Shown here: positions 1 to 13,399 of the stretch, one piece after another
Numbering within the stretch: the stretch's first letter is position 1
Layout: each line of letters begins with the position of its first letter
NCBI GenBank assembly: GCA_036936605.1
Contig: JAUPFV010000005.1
Coordinates: forward strand, 61,152,742-61,216,741
Direction: 5' to 3'
From: Limnanthes douglasii subsp. nivea
Lineage: Eukaryota > Streptophyta > Magnoliopsida > Brassicales > Limnanthaceae
Length of the DNA: 64,000 nt
Position numbers and translations under genes: made by a program
The notes under the pieces: model-generated
The model's database searches: none
Told to the model about the DNA's origin: nothing
The model's input: the letters and a program-made list of their open reading frames with translations, nothing else

Positions 1-2036
1 ATTCAACTATAAAAATTGAAAAAATAAATTTACAAAATTAGGGGAAACTATACGCTAAATAAGACGTATAGGAATATTGCAAGCTTAGAAGATCATACTT
101 TCGAAAATAATAAGAATTATATTTTCAAAAAATATGACAAACAAAAAATTGTGAAATTTGAAAAAATAAATATTTGAAATTAGAGGAAATATATTTGCAC
201 AATAAAACTGGTAAGAATATTGTAAAATTAGATAAATTTAATTGAATTTTTTTTTATAAAATTAGGATTTAAAAAATATTGTAAAATTAAATAAACATAT
301 TTTACGGAATTAGAAGACATTAATTTAATAAAATTTAATTATCATAAAATTATAAAATTTGAAGAATATTATTTTCTGAATTGTAGGAACATACCTGAAA
401 CCAGGTTTATAAATATATTACAAAATAAAATTAATGTGCTTTATGAAATCAAAAAAATAAAATTATAAATTTATAATTAAATTATTAACAACAAGGAGTT
501 TGAGAAATTGGAAGACACTAATTTATAAAATTAATATTATAAAAAAATTACGAAACAAAAAGAAAGGAAGTTGCAAAAACTCTGTTATCTTATTTTAATT
601 AAATAAAATGATTTATTCATTGAGTTTAATGGGATTTCAAGTTATGTTCTAACCGTATTTAGTCATTCGTAATAATTTTAACTTTTTTATAATATAGTAT
701 GGTATTCTGGAAATATAGACGGAATAAAACATGTGCACACATATTATCTAAAACGATTAATTTGCCACTTGGGACACGTACAATGCATTACTAAAGTTTA
801 TTTGCGGAAAAAACGCCCAAAAATCAAATGAAAACCGATGATAGTTATGTATGAGTGGAGCGATAAAATTTGGATAGTATGACATTTTTGTATCTTCCTA
901 TATGAGCATAAGATCTCTATAGTTTTTGACATGGTAGACCCTTTCACTCCAGATTATGTTAACTGGATACACGAAATATTTTTAACATGCATTGTAGACA
1001 TAAATTCGTATCCTACAAAAATATTGAACAAACAACGGCACACAAGTTGAGTGATGAGGTAAAACCCTAGTCAAACACAAAGATCAACTAGAGTTGAAAA
1101 ATCAGAGATTAAAGGAAAAAATAGTATAATCATATTTATCTATCCACAATCGTTCCCCTTATACATATAGTTTAACTCTTATTTATAGTAGTTATCAGAG
1201 ACATTTCGTTATCTCTTTATTTATTTTTATCTGGTTACATAGACCTTTCTCTCTCTCCTTATTTATCTTTGTTCATTACGCAGACCTTTTGTTTTCTCCT
1301 TATATATCTTTGTTACTTATAAATTCTAAATAATAAATTTATAATATCAAATTTAATTAGATCACAAATACACGTAGTTATAAATATACATTAATATTAT
1401 CAAGATATTATATGCAAAATATAGCTTTATCAAGAGTCCATCATATTCATTGATTCAGAGTTTAATGGTACTTAAGGACTATACCATAGTCCAATATAAT
1501 ATCTGGATAATGCAATATCCATTTATCGTTTTTGTCAAGACGTATTCTATCATGCCAAAGTAACTTATCCAGCCTTGTCGGTTAAACTAGTAAAAGTCTT
1601 AAGACTTTGTTATTTTGATTTTCCTAGCTGAACTACTATCACACGTGTCTCAGACTTGGTTCATACTTAACAGTTTCTGCCTCATTAAAACCATTTTTCG
1701 GTTATCAAATTTAATTTGTTAAGTTATTTTATTATATATTCAAACTTATTAAACATGTAATTTTATTAATGTTTTATTTTATTGTATTCCACATTTTTTT
1801 TCTTATTGTATTTCAAGTTAAAAAATATTATTTTTCTAATGTTTTAGAGTTATTGTTTAATTGAACATATTATTTATAAATCTATTTACAAAATACGATT
1901 GGAATCAAATTTCACATGTTAACAAAATAATTTCTATTACATACGTATAAGCTTTTAACATATAGATTTAGTGAATACAAGTGTATATAGTCTAACATAG
2001 AAAACACTTTGATCCATCATATTAACCTAATGTTAT
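1..2036. other. AT-rich intergenic DNA, no gene seen
   Basis: I see no coding region. The first ~600 bases are full of loosely repeated words such as GTAAAATTAGA and AATTTGTAAAAT, resembling those near 4.1-4.4 kb. No LTR or terminal inverted repeat could be assigned here. Confidence 0.5.
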
Positions 2037-2045
2037 TAAAAATAA

Positions 2046-2832
2046 GAATATTACCCTTTAAGTATCCACTCAACCATTATATGGCCATCTAGTACAAAAG
2101 TTTCGTTTTATTACCTCTTAATACTCATCCCAACTATTAAACTTCCACTTAATATCTAATATTATTTTAATACCCTAACTACCTTCACCCTTCATTAACA
2201 ACCACGTAACCAAAATTTGTCTTTCTTACTTTCTCTTTTTATTTTATTTTTTAAAAGATCCATATCTTTCAAACCAGAGCTCGGAAAAAATATATGAAAG
2301 TACCATCACTTTTTTTTAAGATGAACAAAACTAGAACCATTGATGATATTTAAAAAAAATCACCAGTAAGAACTCGTAGGAAACAACTCTCAGCCCCCAA
2401 GGGGGTAGCCGAGTTAGTTGAGTAAGGCATTCTTATAACCAAAAGGTCATGAGTTCGAGTCCCTCTACATACGCTTTCTCGGCTGAGCCTGTCACCTTGT
2501 GTGGTTTACCTTCTGGCGTTGGTTTGCAGGCTATCGCGTCAGACTGAGGGTTTACCCTGTGCGCACTCATTGCACTCTGAGTAGCGGCTGCGGGTTCCCT
2601 CCGAAAAAAAAAAGAAAAAGGAAACAACTCTCAGGTTAGTTTTTCAAACAACTCTCAGGTATGTATTTCAAACAACTCTCAAGTTAGTACCGGTGAAGGT
2701 ACTAGCGGGTATATGTACTCATGGGGTATTTTTGTCCAAATCTTAGGTGGAGGTACGAAGTGACATTATCCTAATTTCGGGTACTAGTGGGTAATTAGGT
2801 AGTTGATTGGGTATTTACTGGTACTTCTCTCA
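2046..2832. mobile_element. Non-autonomous MULE-like element (MITE), 787 bp
   Basis: The ends are imperfect inverted repeats: the left begins GAATATTACCC and the right reads ...GGTACTTCTCTCA. Both continue into a TA.CCAnTCAAC word. The element is flanked by a 9-bp direct repeat TAAAAATAA (2037-2045 and 2833-2841), the size expected of Mutator-like elements, although it is AT-rich. It has no coding capacity of its own and contains a SINE. Its left and right termini match the L and R modules of the Pack-MULE at 22.5-27.4 kb and the ULP1 MULE right end at 44.6 kb, so it probably belongs to the same family. Confidence 0.65.
2394..2618 (+). mobile_element. tRNA-derived SINE
   Basis: The 225-bp insert begins with a pol III promoter-like head: an A-box-like TAGCCGAGTTAG and a B box GAGTTCGAGTCC near 2450-2461. 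It ends in an A-rich tail. It is bounded by a perfect 16-bp target-site duplication (2378-2393 and 2619-2634, AGGAAACAACTCTCAG). Long TSDs and an A tail are diagnostic of LINE-mobilised retroposition. The body is unlike a functional tRNA, so it is not annotated as one. It sits inside the MULE-like element 2046-2832 and is therefore the younger insertion. Confidence 0.85.
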
Positions 2833-3770
2833 TAAAAATAAAATCTATATTATTAAATATAGTTATCATTTCAAACAAAAATAACATTGTGTAGAAATCA
2901 CCATATAAATTAAATTACTAAATATAGTCAGCACAATTTCAAATCAACAAACATAAACTCTCCTCATTTTGTCTAAGTCTAAGTCGATTCAACCTTCAAG
3001 ACCCATTTTCTTCAGCAAATCAAATTTCAAAACTTAAATCTAAGGTAATTTACACTTAATTTCTTCAATTTATCTATCTTTAAAATATCCAAATTTTATT
3101 TTTAAAGAAAACCTAAATCGAATTTGGGTTTGTTTTGATGTAGGTTTAAGTTATATTAATATCATTTGGTGTCGGAAACAAGTTTTATACTTCATATACG
3201 AGTGATTTTGGCCATTAAATCAAACTGAATCATACCAAAACATGCCAACTTTGGCTCATATTCTTTGTGAAATTCTTGATAACGAAGATGATAAAAATAC
3301 ACCATCACGACCAAAAAATTTATAAACTTGGTCAAGCCGTATGCGAAGAATATAACGAAATTTTCCATAATTTAGCGAATTTCTTCACTAATATTTTTTA
3401 AAAGTTGCAAAGTATAGAATAATAAGTTACAAAAGATTTTATAACTATTTTACAAAATATAGTATATTTAAGTTGCAAAATAGAGTATATAGTAGTAGTG
3501 TATACTTAAGGTGCAAACATTTTAATTATAATACATGATGTATTAAAGCTTACAAAATCTAAAACTTAGAAAATCATAAGCCTAATAAAATTTTAAAATA
3601 TAAATTATTTAGACATAAAATATCAAAGTTGTAAAATATTAAGCCAATAAAATTTACGGAATCTATTATGCACATACTTTTAGAGCTAATCTGAGCATTT
3701 TTATAAATATTCAGAAACTAATATGGGTATTTTAATTTTTTTAGATTATAGATCGGACTGAAGGATAGTG

Positions 3771-3846
3771 TACTAGATAAATTAAGCAAATAAATTTGAT
3801 CTGAACATACTAGATAAATTAAGCAAATAAACTTGATCTGAACGTA
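3771..3846. repeat. 37-bp tandem duplication
   Basis: The unit starting TACTAGATAAATTAAGC at 3771 is repeated from 3808 with only a few substitutions, giving two units of 37 bp. Confidence 0.85.
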
Positions 3847-4692
3847 GACTAAAGAAGTTGGTTCTTCTACACAACCCGAACTAGTAAAGTACATCATTCC
3901 CAAAGATATGGGATAACCTCGTGTGACACATGAAGAAACAAGAACTCATTCTCCTGATTATATATGTAAATTATTTCGTAGTTTGAAAGACATACGCTTT
4001 TTAAAATATCGAAAAATGAGATATTATTAAGGCTATATATTTATATCTTAAACTAAGATAAATATTTGTACACCTTTATTTTTTAATTATAAAATTTTAC
4101 AAAAGCCAGAGTAATGAAACATATTATAATAAATTTACGAAAAATAACAATATTTATTTTTATCAAAATGATAAATTGTAAACCATTATATATTAAACTA
4201 GCACCGTATAACATTATATATTCATGTAAAATGTAATTTTATTAAAATATTAGAGAAACATAATTTGTAGAATTAAAAAAAATTACAAAAATAGATCGTT
4301 AGAAAATTATATTTAAAAAAATATAATTTGCAAAGTTAGAGAAAAATAACTGGAAACAAAGCTTTGAAAAATATTATAAAATTAGAGGAACATAATTTGT
4401 AAAATGACCATCTCGTCAGATGATGTACATTCTATTAGCAGGTTCACGTCACCGGTCATATTGTGAACATTTTAGATTATATCTGTAAATTTGGGCTTCA
4501 TATTCAGACTAGTAATATTTTGGTTGCAGAGTACAAATAATTATATAATGAGATTTTAAAAATGAAAAAGTAGATATTCCTCTCTGAAGATATTGATGAT
4601 TTTGGGTTGTATGCATCAGGTGTTTGCGTACTGGTGTATTTTTATCATGTTTAGGCAAAGCTTTATCATGTACAGATCATCGGTCCCTTTCC

Positions 4693-4764
4693 TATTTTCC
4701 ATTTTTTATATACGTGGATTACATGTGTGAGCTATTTTCCATTTTTTATACACGTGGATTACAT
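4693..4764. repeat. ~40-bp tandem duplication
   Basis: The word starting TATTTTCCATTTTTTATA and ending GTGGATTACAT occurs at 4693-4724 and again at 4733-4764, with one substitution visible. Confidence 0.85.
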
Positions 4765-4852
4765 ATACGCGGACCCGACAATGAGTAGCGTCCATTCGCT
4801 CTTGCCGAGCTGGTGGTTTTGCTCCATGGGAAATGGTGCAGGCTTGCTAAAC

Positions 4853-7390
4853 TTATGTAAGAAATAATGTCCAGAGTATATTTACGTTGGCAGAGATATA
4901 TACTCGCGGGTTCCATGCTAATTCAGATCCAAGAAAATATTTGAGATGACCTAAGTCCTTCATATGAAAGCAAGTGCTCAAGTATTTCTTAAACTCCACT
5001 GATGCACCAGGGTCATTTCCAGATAGAATAAGATCATCAACGTACACCAAAACATGCATACAACAACCACTTATGGAATAAGAGAATAAAGAATAATTTA
5101 AATAGGACTAAATAAACTCATACCTCTTCAGTGCAGCCACTAACTTTGCAAACCAACACCGAGGTGCCTACTTCAGGTCATACAATAATTTCGAAGGCGA
5201 CAGACCTGCCTTTCGTGCCCTCTGTAAAAACCGGGAGGAATTTTCATGTTAACCACCTCATCTAGATCACCATGAAAGAAGTCATTATGTACATCACAAT
5301 TGATATAACTCCCAATTCTGAGTTACTGCAACCGCTAAGAAAAGATGTACAATAACCGTTTTGGCAACAGGGGCAAAAGTCTTTGTATAATCAACCTCTT
5401 GTACTTGGTGATTACCAAACATGACCAGCCGATATTTGGGGCGCTCTACTATCACATCAACATGATATTTCATTTTATAAATTCACTGACTCCCCAAAGC
5501 TTTCTTCCTTGGAGGTGATGCGCCAAGGTCCAAGTATGATTATCCTTTAGTGCCTGAATCTTCTGTTGCATTACCTCTCTTCAACCAGTGTGTTGCATAG
5601 CCTCTTAGAATGACTTAGGATCACTTATAGAGATAATGGATGCAAGAAAAGAGCGGTATGCCAATGAGAAATAAGAACTGTTTATATAATGAGTGAGAGG
5701 ATAAGGCATACGTAACAGTAGATGGACTGGAACCGGGAGCAGAAGAAGCAGATGGTACTGAATATACTACTGTATGCATCACAAAATCCTTCAAACGAGT
5801 AAAAGGAATTTTACTACGCTTACCTCGTCCAAGATCTGAAGAAATGCCTAGAGTATCTGAAACAACATCTAAAACTACTGTCGGATTTGAGACACCGCTA
5901 CCACCAACTTAAGGCGGAGGTTGCGCATCACTAAACTCGGAAACCTCTGCGAGTGATGCTACCATAGGGTCGCCTCCATCCGACGATTTCCTCTCTTCAA
6001 TCGGCGAGGTCTTCTCAACTTCCTACTAGAACTCCGAAGCAGTAGGAGGAGGTGCAGTGACCCCATTCTAAGGATAAGACATCATAGAGAGCACATTTAC
6101 AGATGAAAATGGAAATATATGTTTAAAAAATTTCACATCACGGGAAACAAAATAATTTTGACTCTTCAAATCATATACTTTCTAACCTTTCTTGCCATAC
6201 GGGTAGCCCACAAAAACACACCACCGACTATGAATCGAAAACCTTTCACCCTTAGACCTCTGATCATGTATATAATACATAGAACCAAACACGTGAAGAT
6301 TAGAGAAAATATTAGGCACACCAAAAAACATCTCAAATGGAATCTAGGAACCCAAAAATTGAGAAATAGTTTTATTAATCAAATACCCGACAATCAAAAT
6401 ACAACCTTAAAAATTTAACAGGTAAGTTACCCTGGAACCTGAGAGAACGAGCGATATTCAAAATATATCTATGTTTACATTTGACCCTACCATTCTGCTA
6501 AAGAGTACCCACAGATGAAATTGACCAACAATACCCAACTCATCAAAAACACTGCACACAAAATTCAATGTCATTGTCAATGCTCACTTTCTTAACAACC
6601 CCATTAAATTGTTTATTACCCATTGCGAGAAAATGTAAAAACATGGAAGTTACTTATGTTTTCTCAGCCAACAAATAAATCCATACAGCACGGGAGTAAT
6701 CATCAACAATATTGAGAAAATATCGCGCACCATAGGAAAATATAGTATGATAAGGACCCCATAAATCACTGTGAATTAATTCAAAGCAAGCAATCGCTTT
6801 AGAATCACTGACTGGAAAAATATTCATCAGTCAAGTGGGATACGGAAACCATATTACAGGTAAGCTTGGGAACCAAAAATACATTATGCAAAGAAACACC
6901 TGACAAGACAAGCGCATACTATCACGATGTGTAGCAATAAACTGAGAATAATCGGGCATAGATACTACATAGGCTGGCATAATAGTAACATTGTGTAATA
7001 GAGAGATGTCATATGTCATGTGATTAGAAGCCCTAGTATCAATAATCCGAGGGGTACTGAACAACTCACCACTCAGAAGCTCATTATTCTGGGAAACTTT
7101 GTATGCTGAAAGAAGGGAAAATAACTGTTGCAACTCACCAGAAAGACGAGAAGCCTCGCCAGCAGGTAACTCGACAATAACCACAATCGACGGACCCGCG
7201 GTGGCTGTCTGTGTGATCGTGTTGCGCGGCTTTGAAGCGTCATCACCACATGGCAGTCCGCGCAGACCTCATTTTCTACGGTCGTAAGGAGTGTGGTGCT
7301 CGGACATTTCACCCAGCTTGCATGATACCCATGTTTGGCATTGAAATTGGATTCCTCATGATCATTTTTGTGAAAATAAGTACAAAACAT
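4853..7390 (-). pseudogene. copia gag-pol remnant (protease, integrase, RT)
   Basis: Recognisable minus-strand pieces, read right to left, are: a gag tail near 7250-7390; a protease active-site stretch near 7040 reading IIDTRASNHMT, where the family usually has DTGAS; degenerate integrase at ~5.9-6.8 kb; and an RT segment at 4853-5059 with the catalytic YVDD and the following DLGHLKYFLG block. The glycine-to-arginine change at the protease active site and many stops show it is non-functional. The plus-strand frames crossing this interval are shadows. Confidence 0.8.
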
Positions 7391-7704
7391 TGAGAATAAT
7401 ATGATCCAGACAAAGAATTACCTAGAGAAGTATACTGAACCGTAAATGCCATCGGGGCTTTGAAAAACTACCAAAAAATGTTGGTGATGAGAAAATAAAC
7501 AAGACTACACCTGTAATGCGTCGGCGCAAGAGGAACAAGATCGGAAATACGTCGGTCTCGAGAGATTAAAGGTCGGAAACACGTCGGTTGATGAAGGTTA
7601 CACCGGAAATACGCTAGTCACAAGAGAACAAAGGCCGGAAACATGCCGGTATAAGAAGAAAATTTTGTAGCCTAAGGTTTTTTATATAATCACATGACAA
7701 GATG

Positions 7705-7716
7705 GCTTTGATACCA
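7705..7716 (-). other. Primer-binding site, initiator tRNA-Met type
   Basis: On the minus strand this reads TGGTATCAAAGC, one base different from the common plant copia primer site TGGTATCAGAGC, directly next to the LTR end. Confidence 0.8.
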
Positions 7717-7915
7717 TGTTGAGTGAATGTGTCTCTTATATCTTCACCATTTTAACATTAAACCAAATAACTTATTTAGACATATCATAATTACAATATG
7801 TATATATAGGGTCACATAAAGTAAATCATAGCCCATATATAGACTAATATTAAATAGCCCATATACATTTTAACACAACCCATATACATTTGATTATAAT
7901 CCTGACACTCTAACA
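7717..7915 (-). repeat. 5' LTR of copia element (199 bp)
   Basis: On the minus strand this segment starts TGTTAGAG and ends CTCAACA, the TG...CA ends of an LTR, and it directly abuts the primer-binding site. No partner LTR is visible in the window. Confidence 0.7.
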
Positions 7916-9250
7916 GTTACTTAATGTTATATTATAATACTTTTCAATATGTATTTTAATCTTATGCTACCATTGTTTACTACTAAAGTATATATTATGC
8001 ATTATTATATTTTATCAAATGATACTCTAATTTACGCATTTGATTTTATATATTATGTTATTTTAAATACCAAATATTTGAAATTAAAACTTTAAAAAAA
8101 ATGTTCAAGCCTAATTTTACTAGACACTTGCAAAATTAGGCATTAACGTGCAAGCCTGATTTGGCCAGGCTTTAGTGAAATCATTGTCTCATTTCCAAAC
8201 CTGATTTCTTGATTGGCTTGATAAAATCAAGCATTCATGTCATAATATTGGATAATAATTACAAATTACTAGTCATTCATTTATTGTGAATATAAGTTCA
8301 TATGTCACTAAAATATTACGATTATAAATATAAAAATAAGTCTGAAAGTTGATATAGATATAGATTTAAAATCATTTTTTAATAGATTGAAATCAACTCG
8401 AGTATAACTATTTTAAGAGAATAATTACCATGATATAAAACATCATAACGCATTTTTGTGGTTGCTTGCTTTTTATAAGGTAATTTTTAAAATCTATCAA
8501 TTGTATGACATGGATGGGATAGATCTTCCTTCGTTTCTAAAAGAAAACATCTATAATGAAGGTATGTATGTTAGTAACACTAGTTACACATTATGTAATT
8601 GACCTTAATTTTTTTTGTAGACTAGCAAAACATTATTTAGGATAATATTTTAAAAAAAAATATTAATTAAGCCAGTTTAAAGCCATAGCAATATAATATT
8701 ATAAGATAAAAAAATTGCAAAGTCTTTTCATATGAATGGATTGATGACAAAGATAATAAAGATTACGTTGCTCATATAATTAGTATTTGAGTTTTATGTA
8801 TTTTTTATGAAGTATTTTATCTTTCCGTTTTTGCTTAACTTTACCTTGGTAATATGCTTGAAATTAAATCTAAATCAATTATCTTCAAATTTATGTCAAT
8901 TAAGAACATTTGAAAACATCTCAGTCGGTTTGACTTTGTAAAATTTACGATTGTGTGCAAGATCTAATTTTATTTATTTTCAAAATGTGACTTTATTGAT
9001 TTGCAAAATTGAATGTTTTTTCAATACATAAAAAATAAAATATAACGACTTTATACATTATAAAAATGGAATAATACCAATATTTTTTCGTTTAATAACA
9101 AATAAAGTAGTGTTGGTATTTTACAAGCACCCTCGTAGTTATTGTGTAGAACTTTGATGCACCAATTTGTATAAAATCAAATGCGTACTTGCACCCTACT
9201 TTATCGCAATCATTATTTATACTTGATTTTCTATGTTGGTTTGTGCTACT
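7916..9250. other. AT-rich DNA, nothing recognised
   Basis: I see no open reading frame of note, no terminal repeats and no gene similarity here. The right part grades into the TTGCAAAAC-type repeat field. Confidence 0.4.
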
Positions 9251-11720
9251 AGGTTTATTTGAAAAAATATATAATCCACTAATGTAAAAATACTATGTTA
9301 AAGTTTAAAAACAACATATTGATCAAAATTGCGAAATTTAACTTGGAAAATCTAATTCTTAAATTTTTTGTAAAACATGTTATTACTAGTGTTGTGGGAT
9401 ATAACTTGCAAAACATGTTAATTATAATACTTGCAAAACGTGATTTACCAGATATGTAAAAATAATATTGATCAGACTTGTGAAACGTGCTGTTACTAGA
9501 ATTTTGAAACATTAAGCTAACCAAGAATTTTAAAACATGAAGTTACTAGAATTGCAAAACATGCAGTTAACCAAGACTTGCAAAAGATAATATCCATGGA
9601 ATTACAAAATATTTAGTTCACAAAAAACTTACAAAACATGCTATTACTAAACTTAAAAATCATATAGTAAGAGACTTGCAAAACATACTATTAGCTAGAA
9701 CTTAGAACTGCAAAAATAGTTTTTACAAGAATTGTAAAATATAACTTGCATAATCTGCAAAGTTAAAGTTGCAAAACATAGTAAAACTTATCATATTATG
9801 TATAATAATTCTATATTTAGTTTAGAATTAGCGAGTTCAAGTTGAATACTAAGCTACCGTAATTGTCCATCACCATTATCTTCGAATTGTTAAATCTATT
9901 TCTTTTAGCTTTAGTGCATAATGGAATGGTGACAAATATAGTTTCGATATCTCTCATCTTGTAAATGTTGTCAATAACATCTACAACATCATATATTAAA
10001 ATGATGGATGTTTACATAATACTAAACATTAAAAATATTATTCTATTATGCTTATTTGGAGCCTTATACGCTTATATTTATTGTCTATGTATGATGATTG
10101 CTTTGGCTTATCAGCCATACATTGATCACGTCTGTTAGAATGGTTGTACTTAATAATTACTAGGTAAACATCAATGACATGTATAGTAAAACTTGCAAAA
10201 TCAAACATGCAAACCTATTAGAATTTGATAAATATATGTATATATAAAGTTGCGAAACATAAGAATATGAAACATTACGACACATACGACTTGAGCACAG
10301 CTGGAAAACATAAGCATATACAAGTTACCAAACCTAAGCATATACATATTTGTGAAGCATCAGACTTGTAGTATATCTATGAAACATAACTATTTGTGCA
10401 AGATAAGGCTTCCATACATTTTTTAAGCTCAAGTATACACATAATTACAAGAAATTTGCAGTAAAGTTGCAAAACTTAAGCAGATACACATTTGTAAAAT
10501 ATAAGACTTGCAATACAGTTTAAGGATATACACATTTACAAAACATAAACCTTACAGTACATTTGTGGAAGTTATACAGATATACATTTTTGAAACATAA
10601 ACATATACAAAATTTCAAAACATAGAACTTGCACATAATTGTGAAAAATAAATATTTAGAAAGTTTTGAAACATAGATATATACATATTTTTGAAACACT
10701 AGATTTTCAGTGCAATTACAAAACTTAAGCATATACGCATTTGCAAGATATAAGACGTGTTGTCCAAAACTTAAGCATATACATATTTCTGAAACTTTAA
10801 TATGTTAAGATATATTAGTTACCTTATAATCAGTAGATCCTCAATTGCTATCTCTATTATGTTTTTAAAATCGTAACAAAATTCCCTAAAAGAATAAGTG
10901 AACATACAAGTAGATCCTCTGATTTTATCAGTCTCGTTCATGACCATTTTTCCTCTTTAGTTTTTATGAACCTTTTTTTATTGTAGATTATCAAATTTTC
11001 AATATCAAAATCATTTCTACTAGTTTATAAAAATTAATTGGGCCATATTCTTTCCATTATTTTCTCGGTCAATATTTAGAACCATGTCTATAGTTTCAAC
11101 AACCTGAACATGTTTTATAGTGTAACATAAAAAAATTGACTATTTATATCTTATTAAACCTCTATATGATATGACTTTGGAAACCTTTTTACAATATGTA
11201 TTGTGAAATATGTCTAACTCTAACTTATGTACCCTGGCTAAATCTGACTTGTAAAACCATGATAAAATAAGATTTGTAAAACACGCTTACACTTGGCTTA
11301 CGACACTTTTCAAGGATATTTATTGTAAAATATGTTTAACTCTGACTTGTAAAACCTGCATAAACCCGAGTTATGAAACCATGATAAATTAAAATTTGTT
11401 AAACACACATACATATGACTTGTGAAACCTTCATACAACATGTATTACATAACATACCTAACTCTGACTTGCGAAACTTGTATAAACCCTACTTACGAAA
11501 CCACGATAAAATGAGATTTAGAAAACATGCCTACATTTGACTTGTGAAGCCTTTCTAAAACGTAATTTGTGAATTTTTATAAACAGTGGTTTGCAAAACA
11601 TAGTACATATGACTTTCAAACCTTCCAAATGTGTAATCCCTGAGTCAGATGTAATTAAGCTTTCGTGTAAACAACTGACTGATTTTAATCCATGACTTGC
11701 AATACATGCCTCATGCATTA
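9250..11720. repeat. Degenerate repeat field built on ACTTGCAAAACAT-like words
   Basis: Across ~2.4 kb the plus strand repeatedly carries variants of ACTTGCAAAACAT or ACTTGTGAAACC, often paired with AAGCATATACA between 10.2 and 10.8 kb. The spacing is irregular on the left and becomes regular (~122 bp) near 11.2-11.6 kb. All copies lie in the same orientation. No protein homology or terminal repeats were seen. Similar words occur thinly at 3.4-4.4 kb, so this may be an eroded satellite or the interior of an old repeat. Confidence 0.65.
11155..11600. repeat. Tandem repeat with ~122-bp period, about 3.5 units
   Basis: The phase marker AACTC(T/C)(A/G)ACTT starts at 11216, 11338 and 11459, giving periods of 122 and 121 bp. 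Each unit also carries ACTTGTAAAACC-like, GAAACCATGATAAA-like and TTTGTAAAACAC-like blocks in the same order. Confidence 0.8.
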
Positions 11721-11915
11721 CACATTTGGAAAATTTTAATTGATTTTAAAACATTTATGGTCCTACGTGTAATTCAAAAAAATTCTAACTGATTTTAAAA
11801 GATTTAAAATTTAAAACTGTAATTATTATTTTTATGTTTAGTATCAATAACTATGCTAGTAAATAACTAAAACAATATTTTTAGTGTTACTTGTTCATTA
11901 TGTGATATTTTTAAT

Positions 11916-13305
11916 TATTATGGAAACTAAAATATTGACAACTTAAACAATGACCGAAGATAATGAAGTATTAGTCGAATCTTGCTTGAAGGGAGCTAAA
12001 ACTTGATCGAATGGTAATCATCTAGACGTTAAATAACATTGAAGTTAATAGTTTCAGCTCTTAACTCTATACTTCAGCAAAAATAAAAGATAAGAAACAT
12101 AAACCAATCAAAATCAATCATTGAAAACAGATTTTAACGTGGTTTGAAGTGTGAAACAATATTATACCCACGCACAATAAAGAGGTTACAAGAAGACTCT
12201 CTTTAATACAATTAACTCTCATAAGCTAAACATTCTATAGAGGGTTATTTCGTAATGTGACAAGAGGTAATTAACTTTTGGTGGTAAGTAAAGAGATAAT
12301 AGAGTTTCTTAAGTAAATGTTTAAAGAGAGAGAATTTGTAAGAAGAATTCAATGTTTCATCATCCTCATAAATGTCATAAAAACCATTTTTATGGGCTGA
12401 GTAATCCTAATGGGCCTAGTAGGCTGAACAAAGTCTATGGGCTAATATCTACTTACCCAAGCCCAAGGTCCGAAGCCCATTAACAAATAACTAAATAAAT
12501 AAAATAATAAAATTTTAGTTATATATATACATAAAGTAAATGATAAAATAAATATTAGTTAAATAATTCATTTGTTCAATTTGTCCTTCGAATACTTCTG
12601 CTCTCATCCAACTCAACCACTCTTCTTTTGTTACAAAACACCCTTGGCTGCATCTTAGAGTTTATCTCAGTGTTTATCTTCTATCTCACTTTTCTCTCTA
12701 AAAGCAGACAAAGAAGAAGTTGTTTGTCTCTAGAAAAATTCTCTTTATTTTTCACTTAATATGCCGCACATGCTTCAATATTATTTTTCACTTTATATAG
12801 GCTCAATGATAAATTGAACAATATATCATGCTCACATTAGCACCATAATCATATTCGTTTGTCTAGCAAAATCAAGAAATATTTACTTTCAACTAACACA
12901 GGGTACACAATCGGATAATGGCACCATTTTCTAACGCATGTACCACTGTATTATTTTGTCTTATTTCAATGTATGCTCCATATTAATTATCTTCATAAAC
13001 GATAAATATTCTTCGCCCAATTCAAAATATTCAATACAAGTGATAAAAATTCTTCACTGAAGTAAGAAGAATATATAGAGGTTTTCGTCAACATGCTTAT
13101 GGACATTTGGTCCAGCATGGGATCAACTTATACCTTATGTTCCAGTAAAAATATTATACTTGTCGTCAAGAAAACTCACACATAGGTTCCAGTAGACGTC
13201 TCTGCACCTAAGTCTTCAGTTTGAGCTTTAACAGTTCTTTCTCTTTGGTCTCGGCCATCCATCTTAGGCCCAAAATTTTGGGAGTACCCTGCACTAGTAA
13301 TTTTT
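11916..13305 (-). repeat. 3' LTR of copia element (with insert)
   Basis: This copy matches 17464-18385 block by block. Relative to that copy it carries about 380 extra bases at 12223-12600. The right boundary is approximate. Confidence 0.65.
12223..12600. mobile_element. Insertion inside the 3' LTR
   Basis: This segment is absent from the sister LTR. It is bordered by CTCTCAT at 12216-12222 and 12601-12607, which may be a 7-bp target duplication. No coding capacity or clear terminal inverted repeats were seen, so its class is unknown. Confidence 0.4.
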
Positions 13306-13399
13306 AGCCTAAAACTAACTATTTTACTCTTAGGCTTATAGTGAATCTCATATCTATTTACTCGATGATCTAACTAATCTTTAGATACATCTAGTTCAC

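Larger units (their letters stand above)
2842..4852. other. AT-rich DNA, no confident gene
   Basis: No gene could be recognised. Two short direct duplications are present (3771-3846 and 4693-4764). Around 4430-4850 the base composition is more coding-like, and one plus-strand frame gives broken readable stretches, but no family was recognised. The copia element to the right stops abruptly near 4853 without a second LTR. Confidence 0.4.
4853..7915 (-). mobile_element. Decayed Ty1/copia retrotransposon, 3'-truncated
   Basis: The minus-strand element has a 5' LTR (7717-7915), an adjacent initiator-tRNA-Met primer site, and pol remnants in the order protease, integrase, reverse transcriptase running leftward. 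The right flank starts GTTAC, a possible 5-bp target duplication. No 3' LTR was found on the left, where homology stops just after the RT YVDD region, so the element is truncated. The interval between the primer site and the protease is too short for a normal gag. Frames are broken repeatedly. Confidence 0.8.

Noticed and set aside
2394..2470. tRNA gene
   Set aside because: The B box is good but the body cannot form a normal acceptor stem and anticodon arm, and it heads a SINE with A tail and TSD.
7099..7287. 62-codon plus-strand ORF
   Set aside because: Antisense to copia protease/gag remnants.
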